From the NCBI GenBank assembly GCA_037349105.1, contig JAYJMM010000068.1, forward strand, positions 558,001 to 622,000: a DNA stretch of 64,000 nt, written 5' to 3'. The position numbers were made by a program, and so were the translations under genes. Below, one piece after another: positions 45,001 through 57,700 of the stretch; positions within the stretch are counted from its first letter, which is position 1; every line of letters starts with the position of its first letter. The notes beneath the pieces were generated by a model. It was not told where the DNA came from and searched no databases. It saw only the letters and a list, made by a program, of their open reading frames with translations. This DNA is from Limnomonas spitsbergensis. Taxonomy: Eukaryota; Chlorophyta; Chlorophyceae; Chlamydomonadales.

Positions 45001-45612
45001 TCTTCACAAGGAAAATAATTGCTCCAACATAAATCAGATTAACAAACATCCTTTCCAGCAAGCATTGCAGACACCTGCAACATGCCTGCTATGTTCCGTT
45101 CCGTCTATCCAAATGCGCGAAGTATGAATTCATACATTTAGGAAATCGCTTATCCTCAAGCTTCATTTACAGCCCCTGATCTTCGGCTGAAGGGAACTGT
45201 GAACTTTGTTGGAACTAAAAAATGTCTCGACTGGAAAGTAAAAAAGTGATCCCTAATAGACAATGGATAAGAGCATATGCAGAGTCCTCGTTTCCTCGAA
45301 CGAAAGCCTTATCGCCCCAAGGGGCAGGAGGGCGTGTAACAGACATTCAAAGCTATAAACGAGTGAGTAACTAACTCAGTCCTCTTCGTTCATACTGGAG
45401 TTCTGAATCAGTCAAACATCTACAGTGCCACAACACCGTTATAAACTAAAAATGGCCACGAGCCATGCCGTACAACGTATTGTCACCAAAAGGCCAGGCA
45501 TGCAAGCCACTCGGGGTCACTATATCGCTCATGACATCGCCAGACGCCGTTTGAACCACGCCATACGAATAATCGAAGCCAAAAGGCAAGGCTCGCAAAC
45601 AATGTAATTTTG
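45001..45612. other. no recognisable gene
   Basis: Downstream region of the saccharopine-dehydrogenase-like gene (which runs leftwards); no feature supported. Confidence 0.45.
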
Positions 45613-45690
45613 AACTCATCTCCCATGCGGGCTAGTCAAGGTCCATGTGCTCACACTCCGTGGAGACGAACTTGCAGCCATGCCTACCGC
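45613..45690 (-). repeat. partial duplication of the last exon, downstream of the stop
   Basis: The minus strand reads GCAAGTTCGTCTCCACGGAG...GAGCACATGGACC...AGCCCGCATGGGAGATG. This is a diverged copy of the final-exon segment at about 45760-45830 (CTACAGGGTGTGAACGCATG...AGCCCGCATGGGCGATG), about 150 bp away. Confidence 0.75.
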
Positions 45691-45718
45691 AATTTGAATC
45701 CTGCCAACTGACTCATCA

Positions 45719-48700
45719 TCACCAATAGACCAAACCTGCAAACGACTTAATCTCCGACTCCATCGCCCATGCGGGCTTGTTGAGGTCCATGCGTTCACAC
45801 CCTGTAGATGCAAGCTTGAGGAATGCGATGCGGTCGGCCAACGCCGGGCGCTCCTCGGGAAACCACACCCCGGGAGCGGTGCGGTTTAGTAGCAATGACT
45901 CAGCAAAGGCGGCCACGCTATAACCCATGGACTCACTGAGCTTCCTGAGCAAGTTCAGGGGTTGAGTTGAGGATTCATGTAGTTCAGGGTTCAACAAATG
46001 TAAGCAATGTTGGGCGATGACGCACGAGAAGACACTCTGGTGTCATGCAAGACGGTAACTTTCGGTAGCAACCGTCAACAAGTTGAATTGCCTCACCGTG
46101 AAAGTGTGTATACATTCCGTAAAAGTGCAGAGCCCATCCCGTGTGAACATAAGGCTCATGAACACTCAGCAGCCACATATAATGGCTCATCAGGTGACGA
46201 TAACAAAGTTGAAGGTGCCGGGTCATTTAAGCAGCGTTTTCTGCCACTCACGCTAAGCAGTATGAAGGCTTGGCAGTGAAAAGAGGAGAAATCAGATGAT
46301 AGGGGCTCTGGCCCGGGCTCAGCGTATGCGGCCCAGGGCTCAGCTGAAGGCTGTGATTTCACAATTTACGGTTTATACAAATAAATTAACGGCTGTGCTC
46401 ATAAATTGTGCGGTTAAATGCCTCCAACAAGACTGTAATTGTATTGCAAGCGAAACACCGAAATTACGGTGTCACAAATTCCGGGCATGTAAATGACATT
46501 GTACAGAAATCATGTACAAAACCGTAACTGTAAATTGCACAACACACTTGTTGTAAGGCGAGGTACCCAATGGATTCACTCCATATTCCAAATTTCAGAT
46601 TCAGGTGAGAAATCATAGGTCAGGAGAGCGACATCGTTCTAGGCTGTGCTTTATAAGGTCAGGTTAAAGTCACTTTTGTTACGGTGCACTCATTCATAAC
46701 GAGTCTTCAATTGTGCTTTCGGGCGCCTTATTACCATCCTCACCAAGCAAGCGATTGCTCCTCAATGGAAACTGAATGGCACGACACAAACACGACATAC
46801 GCATTGTTTTCTCATCAGTACCACACATGTTGTCACAACACCCCCCTGGCATCGTTAGGTGCACCGCATCCTCGCTGCCCACTGTATGGTATATGTCACC
46901 CGCCAGCAAAGAGCATCCCTCTCCATTAGATAATGTATATTACATGTGGCATCTCACCCCTCACTGCATGAGGGTGCTTGTTCCATATGCCAACAAGTGC
47001 GGAGATACACCCTCTCCACAAGAGGGTGCATGTTTCTGTGGAAACATGTTCTCCCCCCACTCAACCTTTTGGGGGGTTGAGTGGGGGGGGCATGTTTCCA
47101 CAGAGTGCATGCTGTCTCTGGACACAGATCCTCCCCCCCACTACATGGTGGATGGTACCATACATGCTGACAAGAATCCTCCCCCTCCACGAATAGTGTA
47201 TGTACATATGGACGAAGATCCCAGCAGGGTTTAGGGTTCAGGGTTAAGGGTTCTCCCTGTGGACAAAGATCCCAGCAGGGTTTAAGATTCAAAGTTTAGG
47301 GTTTTACCAGGAAACAAAGATCCCAGCGGGGTTAAGGTTTAGGGTTGAGGGTTTTACCAGTGGACAAAGATCCCAGCAGGGTTCAGGTTTAGGGATCAAG
47401 GTCTTACCTGTGGACAAAGATCCCAGCAGCATTCTTGTCTTTCAGAAAGTCCTTTCCGAAGTCGACTTCAATCTTCATAGCCTAATTAGACCAAAGGTGT
47501 ACAAGAGGACACAAATGGAAAGCATGCATGTATTCAGACAAGCTAAGCATATTGTGATACAGATAAATGACCTCGCCGTTCCATTCTTAAAGCACTGAAC
47601 AACCTCCACTGTGTACATTGCAAAGTAATGTACAACATATATAACACTTTGTACACCAGCTGTCAAATGGGGACTCGTGGCCACTAGTCCTGCTCCGGCA
47701 CAGACTCCGACACATCAGCAACCACCCTCGAGTACCAAGGTTCAGTTTCAAACTCCAGCTAAATAATAATGTTGTACGCATCACAATCGCATTCTGCAGT
47801 TGAGTATGGTCTGTCAGGTCACCTGTCCAACACCCATGGTAATTGTTGAGGTCAGGTACCGGTATCAGTCAATCCGTCGAAAGTAGCAACTGTCATGCAA
47901 AATCCGGATAACAGCCACTCATTGCCTAGAATTGCTGTATCAGCATGCAAAAAAATCCCCAGGCAACATTTGGGGGGGAAAGTTGTGGTTTTGGATGCAA
48001 CCTTCTCGCTTTAGTGACCGGCGTAATTACAACGTGGATTGTGCACTCGTCCGATGATGTGCATGCCTTTGGGCACTTCACACCACATGATAGGCATGGC
48101 AATGGGCACATGCCGCACCATGATGTTGGCCGACCCCACTGCACATGGTCCTCCCGCCTGTAAGCCGTGATGTACCGAGGTGTAGCTCAAGCACTGCCTG
48201 ACCTAAACACTGCCGCTCACCACTGCCTCTCCAGTGATCTTGTCCGTTGCGCGCACCATCGGTTCTGAGAACCGAGCCAGGCCCCGCACAAAATCTCTGT
48301 TGTTCAGGATGCTGTACAATTGCACGTTTCATGTTTTCAGTGTTTGAAGTCAATGAAGTATATATCGTGGCAAGCGCACTTGATTTGCAAAGAAATATAT
48401 CAATTCAAGCCAGGTGGCAAAGGTACATATAAAAACCAGCAAGTTGGGGTCACCCCTTGGGCTGTCCACAACAGAGAAACAAAACAAGGCAAGTGTTGTG
48501 ATTGTCGTTGCTGATGTGCATCAAACTAAGGTGCCGTTTTGTTCAATTGTCAGTTTCAGCAAACAAAAACACAAATCTCATGTCTCTTACTGAACTCTGG
48601 GGAGACATACATCACATCGAGTTTTAGGGTTCGCCGTGTGAGGAGTCTATATGCCACACCTTAGTGCCTGCAAAAAAATCTGCCATTCCTATACCATAAC

Positions 48701-51700
48701 CGGTATTTACCGCTTGGAAACTCCCATAATTACTGCCCCCCTCACATCCAAAACCTGTCCAGACATTGATGTGCTTCATAGCCAAGGCCTCACCTCCGCG
48801 GCACAAGCCTAGCGATGAGCCACATCATCCAATTCCAGAAGAATGGATCAGTGCCAAAACGTGCGCTCGCGCCTTTGACCTGAGGACAAATGACTGGTCA
48901 TGTCAGGGTACCTCACCTACACTACAGCTACAACCCGGCCTGCAAGGTTTGGTGCTGTAGACCTTGCACGCACAACCCCCCTCTGTAGGAAGTACTAATG
49001 ACCCGGCAGTACTAAAGACCCAGCAGCACTCGTGACCCAGCAGTACTGATGACTCGGCAGAACCAATGACCCAGCAGTACTAATGACCTCGCAGTACTTT
49101 TTGCCCAGCAGCACTAATGACCCAACGTACTAATGACCCGACAGTACTAATGACCCAGCAGTACTAATGACCCGGCAGTACTAAAGACCCAGCAGTACTA
49201 ATGACCCGGCAGTACTAATGACCCGGCAGTGACTATGACCCAGCAGTACTAATGACCCGGCAGTACTAATAAAACGGCAGCCCATAATGAAGCATCCATA
49301 CGGCAAGGCAACCCACCTTGAGGTACTTGTAAGCTGACGCCACCTCGGGTAGGTTGTACACATACAGCCCCTTGCGGCCGATGCCTGGCAGGCATGTAGG
49401 CGCACCATCGGCAGAGAGGCGGAGAAGGTGCAAGATTGTTCAGTGTTAATCACATCTGCATACCCACAAGTTCATGTCCCTGCGGTCCATAACGCTGCAG
49501 TACCGAGGTCACCATTTGCGTGCACAAGCCACGTCTGACCACACGCAGGGCGCATCCCCCTTTCATCCCCCTTTCATCCACTCACAGGTCACATGCCCTT
49601 TTCACTGCATGGTATATACAGGGGTGCATGCACACCTGGAAAAATAAGGCCTTCCTCCATCGGGGCCCATGAAAGCCATAAAATATCGGCCGTTTCAGAA
49701 GCATCCAGAGGAGAGAACTGTTTGCAACATTGCATGCCCCCCTAAGTCCCTGCGTCTCGCCGGAAGTCGACTCATTCGCACCCATGCACACCCATGCGCA
49801 ATCCATCCATCTCCGCACCTTCCCCAAAGTCGACTTCCCGCCTGTTGCTGATGGGCGGCAGGATGAACCTCTCCCCATCCTTGTACACGACACACTCCTC
49901 ACCCGCCAGCAAAAGGCTTGTCTCAAGAATGGTGGGGCCTGCTCCCCCGCTACCAGCAGTGTAGTAGCTGTACCTGAGCCAGCTGGGCTCAATGCCACCA
50001 GGGCCTGTCCATGAGGCAACCAGGCATGCTCATGTGGGCGACCACAGCGACAGAAATTGTAGACGTTACCTGCCTTCCCTCGGGCAGTTGAAGTGAATAA
50101 CAGTTCATGGCCAGGCTGGTTGGGGGATCGGAGTCGGGCGATTATAATCTTTACTCATCCGGGCCATCATTCAGCAGGTCGCCCATTCACCCAAGCAGCA
50201 ACACCATGATGGTCCCCAACAAATATCTGACGCTTCAAAGTGCCAACTTGTGAAGTGACAGGCGGATACCGTATCATCAGTTTCAATTTACATTACATCT
50301 GTTTGGTTCAATGGCCTCCCCTTAAGATGCCTTAAATATTATTTTATTTTAATTTAGGATAGGTGCCGGGACTGCCGGCACCAAAATTTTGAATAGCCTA
50401 CGCTTAATGCTCACATTGTTGTACAGTGCGGATTACGCCCGTAGATTAATAATCTACAGGGGTGAGGGGCGGCCATATTGTTATAATAATGAGACGAGGA
50501 GTACATGTCCTTTGGGCCCCCTGTCGCCATGTGTACATCTGATGTCTGGTACAACATGTGCATTTTTTTATGTATCGACGCAAGACCTGAGCTTCCAAGC
50601 ACAGATAACTGAGAGGCGCGTAGTCTGGCAAGCAGGGCACTTTTGAACAGGCAGGTTGAGTGTGAAGGAAACCCTCAACCCTTCAACCCTTAAGCCCTCA
50701 ACCCCAACCCTGAATCTCCTCCTCCCCCTGATGTCCAAAGCGTCCAGGTGTGCTTGAAGCCCCACCGTCCCCCCTCTTCCCCCTGATCCCATCCATACAC
50801 ACTGGGCCTAACCACAGGGGAACAGGGGAAGGAGAGGACATGAAGTCAAAACCCTTCAACCTACTGTGTATTTGACTTGTCTTTCATCCAGTATCCATCA
50901 AGTTGTTGTGAATTGCATGATTGCCTCCGGTCATATGGGCCAGAGATCTAGCTATGTCCTGTACCTCCTAGCCCTGTCCTGTACTCCCTAGCCATGTCAT
51001 GTACTCCCTAGCCCTGTCATGTACTCCCTAGCCCTGTCCTGTACCCCCTAGCCCTGTCCTGTACTCCCTAGCCCTGTCCTGTACCCCCTAGCCCTGTCCT
51101 GTACTCCCTAGCCCTGTCCTGTACTCCCTAGCCCTGTCCTGTACCCCCTAGCCCTGTCCTGTACTCCCTAGCCCTGTCATGTACTCCCTAGCCATGTCCT
51201 GTACTCCCTAGCCCTGTCCTGTACTCCCTAGCCCTGTCCTGTACCCCCTAGCCCTGTCCTGTACTCCCTAGTCATGTCCTGTACTCCCTAGCCATGTCCT
51301 GTACCCCCTAGCCATGTCATGTACTCCCTAGCCATGTCATGTACTCCCTAGTCATGTCCTGTACTCCCTAGCCATGTCATGTACCCCCTAGCCATGTCTT
51401 GTACCCCCTAGCCCTGTCCTGTACCCCCTAGCCCTGTCCTGTACTCCCTAGCCCTGTCCTGTACTCCCTAGCCCTGTCCTGTACTCCCTAGCCCTGTCCT
51501 GTACTCCCTAGCCCTGTCCTGTACCCCCCAGCCCTGTCCTGTACTCCCTAGCCATGTCCTGTACTCCCTAGCCCTGTCCTGTACTCCCTAGCCCTGTCCT
51601 GTACCCCCTAGCCCTGTCATGTACTCCCTAGCCCTGTCCTGTACCCCCTAGCCATGTCCTGTACTCCCTAGCCATGTCCTGTATTCCCTAGCCATGTCCT

Positions 51701-54700
51701 GTATTCCCTAGCCATGTCCTGTACTCCCTAGCCCTGTCCTGTACTCCCAAGCCATGTCCTGTACTCCCTAGCCCTGTCCTGTACTCCCTAGCCATGTCCT
51801 GTATTCCCTAGCCCTGTCCTGTACTCCCTAGCCCTGTCCTGTACTCCCTAGTCATGTCCTGTATTCCCTAGCCATGTCCTGTACTCCCTAGCCCTGTCCT
51901 GTACTCCCTAGCCCTGTCCTGTACTCCCTAGCCATATCCTGTACCCCCTAGCCATGTCTTGTACCCCCTAGCCATGTCCTGTACTCCCTAGCCATGTCCT
52001 GTACCCCCTAGCCATGTCTTGTACCCCCTAGCCATGTCCTGTACTCCCTAGCCCTGTCCTGTACTCCCAAGCCCTGTCATGTCCTCCCTAGCCATGTCCT
52101 GTCCTCCCTAGCCATGTCCTGTACCCCCTAGCCATGTCCTGTACTCCCTAGCCATGTCATGTCCTCCCTAGCCATGTCCTGTACTCCCTAGCCATGTCCT
52201 GTACTCCCTAGCCATGTCTTGTACTCCCTAGCCCTGTCCTGTACTCCCTAGCCCTGTCCTGTACTCCCTAGCCATGTCATGTACTCCCTAGCCCTGTCAT
52301 GTACTCCCTAGCCCTGCCATGTACTCCCTAGCCCTGTCTTGTACCCCCTAGCCCTGTCCTGTACTCCCTAGCCATGTCCTGTACTCCCTAGCCCTGTCCT
52401 GTACTCCCTAGCCCTGTCCTGTACTCCCTAGCCCTGTCCTGTACTCCCTAGCCCTGTCCTGTACTCCCTAGCCCTGTCCTGTACTCCCTAGCCCTGTCCT
52501 GTACTCCCTAGCCCTGTCCTGTACTCCCTAGCCATGTCCTGTACTCCCTAGCCCTGTCCTGTACTCCCTAGCCCTGTCCTGTACCCCCTAGCCATGTCCT
52601 GTACTCCCTAGTCATGTCCTATACACCCTAGCCCTGTCCTGTACTCCCTAGCCCTGTCCTGTACCCCCCAGCCATGTCATGTACTCCCTAGTCATGTCCT
52701 GTACTCCCTAGCCCTGTCCTGTACCCCCTAGCCCTGTCATATACTCCCTAGTCATGTCCTGTACTCCCTAGCCCTGTCATGTACTCCCTAGTCATGTCCT
52801 GTACTCCCTAGCCATGTCCTGTACTCCCTAGCCCTGTCCTGTACCCCCTAGCCCTGTCCTGTACTCCCTAGCTCTGTCCTGTACTCCCTAGCCCTGTCAT
52901 GTACTCCCTAGCCCTGTCCTGTACCCCCCAGCCCTGTCCTGTACTCCCTAGTCATGTCCTGTATCCCCTAGCCCTGTCCTGTACTCCCTAGCCCTGTCAT
53001 GTACTCCCTAGTCATGTCCTGTACTCCCTAGCCCTGTCCTGTACCCCCTAGCCATGTCCTGTACTCCCTAGCCATGTCATGTACTCCCTAGCCCTGTCCT
53101 GTACTCCCTAGTCATGTCCTGTACCCCCTAGTCATGTCCTGTACTCCCTAGTCATGTCATGTACTCCCTAGCCATGTCCTGTACTACCTAGTCATGTCCT
53201 GTACTCCCTAGTCATGTCCTGTACTCCCTAGTCATGTCCTGTACTCCCTAGCCCTGTACTGTACTCCCTAGCCATGTCCTGTACCCCCTAGCCATGTCCT
53301 GTACTCCCTAGCCATGTCATGTACTCCCTAGCACTGCCCTGTACTCCCTAGTTATGTCCTGTACTCCCTAGCCCTGTCCTGTACTCCCTAGTCATGTCCT
53401 GTACTCCTAGCCCTGTCATGTACTCCCTAGCCCTGTCATGTACTCTCTAGTCATGTCCTGTACTCCCTAGCCATGTCCTGTACTCCCTAGTCATGTCCTG
53501 TACTCCCTAGCCCTGTCCTGTACTCCCTTGTCATGTCCTGTACTCCCTAGTCATGTCCTGTACCCCCTAGCCCTGTCCTGTACCCCCTAGCCATGTCCTG
53601 TACTCCCTAGCCATGTCCTGTACCCCCTAGCCATGTCCTGTACTCCCTAGCCATGTCCTGTACCCCCTAGCCATGTCCTGTACTCCCTAGCCATGTCCTG
53701 TACCCCCTAGCCCTGTCCTGTACCCCCTAGCCATGTCCTGTACTCCCTAGCCATGTCCTGTACTCCCTAGCCATGTCCTGTACTCCCTAGCCCTGTCCTG
53801 TACCCCCTAGCCATGTCATGTACTCCCTAGCCATGTCCTGTACTCCCTAGCCATGTCCTGTACTCCCTAGCCCTGTCCTGTACCCCCTAGCCATGTCATG
53901 TACTCCCTAGCCATGTCCTGTACCCCCTAGCCATGTCTTGTACTCCCTAGCCATGTCATGTACTCCCTAGCCATGTCCTGTACTCCCTAGCCATGTCCTG
54001 TACTCCCTAGCCCTGTCATGTACTCCCTAGCCCTGTCATGTACTCCCTAGCCATGTCCTGTACTCCCTAGCCATGTCCTGTACTCCCTAGCCCTGTCATG
54101 TACTCCCTAGCAATGTCCTGTACTCCCTAGCCCTGTCATGTACTACCTAGCCATGTCATGTACTCCCTAGCCATGTCCTGTACTCCCTAGCCCTGTCATG
54201 TACTCCCTAGCCCTGTCCTGTCCTCCTAGCCCTGTCCTGTACTCCCTAGCCCTGTCCTGTCCTCCCTAGCCCTGTCCTGTACTACCAAGCCATGTCATGT
54301 ACTCCCTAGCCATGTCATGTACCCCCTAGCCATGTCATGTACTCCCTAGCCCTGTCATGTACTCCCTAGCGCTGTCCTGTACTCCCTAGCCATGTCCTGT
54401 ACTCCCTAGCCCTGTCCTGTACCCCCTAGCCCTGTCCTGTACTCCCTAGCCCTGTCCTGTACCCCCTAGCCATGTCCTGTACTCCCTAATCATGTCCTGT
54501 ACTCCCTAGCCCTGTCCTGTACTCCCTAGCCCTGTCATGTACTCCCTAGTCATGTCCTGTACTCCCTAGCCCTGTCCTGTACTCCCTAGTCATGTCCTGT
54601 ACTCCCTAGCCATGTCATGTACTCCCTAGCCATGTCCTGTACTCCCTAGCCATGTCATGTACTCCCTAGCCATGTCATGTACTCCCTAGCCATGTCCTGT

Positions 54701-57700
54701 ACCCCCTAGCCATGTCCTGTACTCCCTAGCCCTGTCCTGTACTCCCTAGCCCTGTCATGTACCCCCTAGCCCTGTCCTGTACTCCCTAGCCCTGTCATGT
54801 ACTCCCTAGCCATGTCCTGTACTCCCTAGCCATGTCCTGTACTCCCTAGCCCTGTCCTGTACCCCCTAGCCATGTCCTGTACTCCCTAGTCATGTCCTGT
54901 ACTCCCTAGCCATGTCCTTTACCCCCTAGCCATGTCATGTACTCCCTAGCCATGTCATGTACTCCCTAGCCCTGTCATGTACCCCCTAGCCATGTCGTGT
55001 ACCCCCTAGCCCTGTCCTGTACCCCCTAGCCCTGTCCTGTACCCCCTAGCCCTGTCCTGTACTCCCTAGCCCTGTCCTGTACTCCCTAGCCCTGTCCTGT
55101 ACTCCCTAGCCCTGTCCTGTACTCCCTAGCCCTGTCCTGTACTCCCTAGCCCTGTCCTGTACTCCCTAGCCCTGTCCTGTACCCCCTAGCCATGTCCTGT
55201 ACTCCCTAGCCCTGTCCTGTACTCCCTAGCCCTGTCATGTACTCCCTAGCCCTGTCCTGTACCCCCCAGCACTGTCCTGTACTCCCTAGTCATGTCATGT
55301 ACTCCCTAGCCCTGTCATGTACCCCCTAGCCCTGTCCTGTACTCCCTAGCCCTGTCCTGTACCCCCTAGCCCTGTCATGTACCCCCTAGCCATGTCCTGT
55401 ACCCCCTAGCCCTGTCCTGTACTCCCTAGTCATGTCCTGTACTCCCTAGCCATGTCATGTACTCCCTAGCCATGTCCTGTACCCCCTAGCCCTGTCCTGT
55501 ACCCCTAGCCCTGTCCTGTACTCCCTAGCCCTGTCATGTCCTCCCTAGCCATGTCCTGTACCCCCTAGCCATGTCCTGTACCCCCTAGCCCTGTCCTGTA
55601 CTCCCTAGCCATGTCCTGTACTCCCTAGCCATGTCCTGTACTCCCTAGCCATGTCCTGTACTCCCTAGCCCTGTCCTGTACTCCCTAGCCATGTCCTGTA
55701 CTCCCTAGCCCTGTCCTGTACTCCCTAGCCCTGTCCTGTACTCCCTAGCCCTGTCCTGTACTCCCTAGCCCTGTCCTGTACTCCCTAGCCCTGTCCTTTA
55801 CCCCCTAGCCATGTCCTGTACTCCCTAGCCATGTCCTTTACCCCCTAGCCATGTCCTGTACTCCCTAGCCCTGTCCTGTACTCCCTAGCCCTGTCCTTTA
55901 CCCCCTAGCCATGTCCTGTACTCCCTAGCCATGTCCTTTACCCCCTAGCCATGTCCTGTACTCCCTAGCCATGTCCTTTACCCCCTAGCCATGTCCTGTA
56001 CCCCCTAGCCCTGTCCTGTACTCCCTAGCCATGTCCTGTACTCCCTAGCCATGTCCTGTACTCCCTAGCCATGTCCTGTACTCCCTAGCCCTGTCCTGTA
56101 CTCCCTAGCCATGTCCTGTACTCCCTAGCCCTGTCCTGTACTCCCTAGCCCTGTCATGTACTCCCTAGCCCTGTCCTGTACCCCCTAGTCATGTCCTGTA
56201 CTCCCTAGCCCTGTCCTGTACTCCCTAGCCCTGTCATGTACTCCCTAGCCCTGTCCTGTACTCCCTAGCCATGTCCTGCCCTAGCCCTGTCATGTACTCC
56301 CTAGCCCTGTCTTGTACCCCCTAGCCCTGTCCTGTACTCCCTAGCCCTGTCCTGTACTCCCTAGCCCTGTCTTGTACTCCCTAGCCCTGTCATGTACTCC
56401 CTAGCCATGTCCTGTACCCCCTAGCCCTGTCCTGTACTCCCTAGCCCTGTCATGTACTCCCTAGCCCTGTCATGTACTCCCTAGCCCTGTCATGTACTCC
56501 CAAGCCCTGTCCTGTACTCCCTAGCCTTGTCATGTACTCCCTAGCCCTGTCCTGTACTCCCTAGCCCTGCCATGTACCCCCTAGCCCTGTCATGTACTCC
56601 CAAGCCCTGTCCTGTACCCCCTAGCCATGTCCTGTACTCCCTACCCATGTCCTGTACCCCCTAGCCATGTCCTGTACTCCCTAGCCATGTCCTTTACCCC
56701 CTAGCCATGTCATGTACTCCCTAGCCATGTCCTTTACCCCCTAGCCATGTCCTGTACTCCCTAGCCATGTCCTGTACTCCCTAGCCATGTCCTTTACCCC
56801 CTAGCCATGTCATGTACCCCCTAGCCCTGTCCTGTACTCCCTAGTCATGTCCTGTACTCCCTAGCCATGTCCTGTACTCCCTAGCCCTGTCCTGTACACC
56901 CTAGCCCTGTCCTGTACTCCCTAGCCCTGTCCTGTACTCCCTAGTCATGTCCTGTACTCCCTAGTCATGTCCTGTACTCCCTAGCCCTGTCCTGTACCCC
57001 CTAGCCCTGTCCTGTACTCCCTAGCCCTGTCCTGTACTCCCTAGCCCTGTCCTGTACTCCCTAGCCCTGTCCTGTACTCCCTAGCCCTGTCCTGTACTCC
57101 CTAGCCCTGTCCTGTACTCCCTAGCCCTGCCATGTACTCCCTAGCCCTGTCCTGTACTCCCTAGCCCTGTCCTTTACCCCCTAGCCATGTCCTGTACTCC
57201 CTAGCCATGTCCTTTACCCCCTAGCCATGTCCTGTACTCCCTAGCCCTGTCCTGTACTCCCTAGCCCTGTCCTTTACCCCCTAGCCATGTCCTGTACTCC
57301 CTAGCCATGTCCTTTACCCCCTAGCCATGTCCTGTACTCCCTAGCCATGTCCTTTACCCCCTAGCCATGTCCTGTACTCCCTAGTCATGTCCTTTACCCC
57401 CTAGCCATGTCCTGTACCCCCTAGCCCTGTCCTGTACTCCCTAGCCATGTCCTTTACCCCCTAGCCCTGTCCTGTACTCCCTAGCCATGTCCTGTACTCC
57501 CTAGCCCTGTCCTGTACTCCCTAGCCCTGTCCTGTACCCCCTAGCCATGTCCTTTACCCCCTAGCCATGTCCTGTACTCCCTAGCCATGTCCTTTACCCC
57601 CTAGCCATGTCATGTACTCCCTAGCCATGTCATGTACTCCCTAGCCCTGTCCTGTACTCCCTAGCCATGTCCTGTACCCCCTAGCCCTGTCCTTTACCTC

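Noticed and set aside
47225..47400. Interstitial telomere repeat
   Set aside because: TTTAGGG-like words are present, but they are linkers in a 62-65 bp repeat derived from the exon 8 junction, not a run of heptamers.
50389..50792. Short frames between the array and exon 4
   Set aside because: They lie inside intron 3; the flanking exons splice over them in phase, and none shows a domain.
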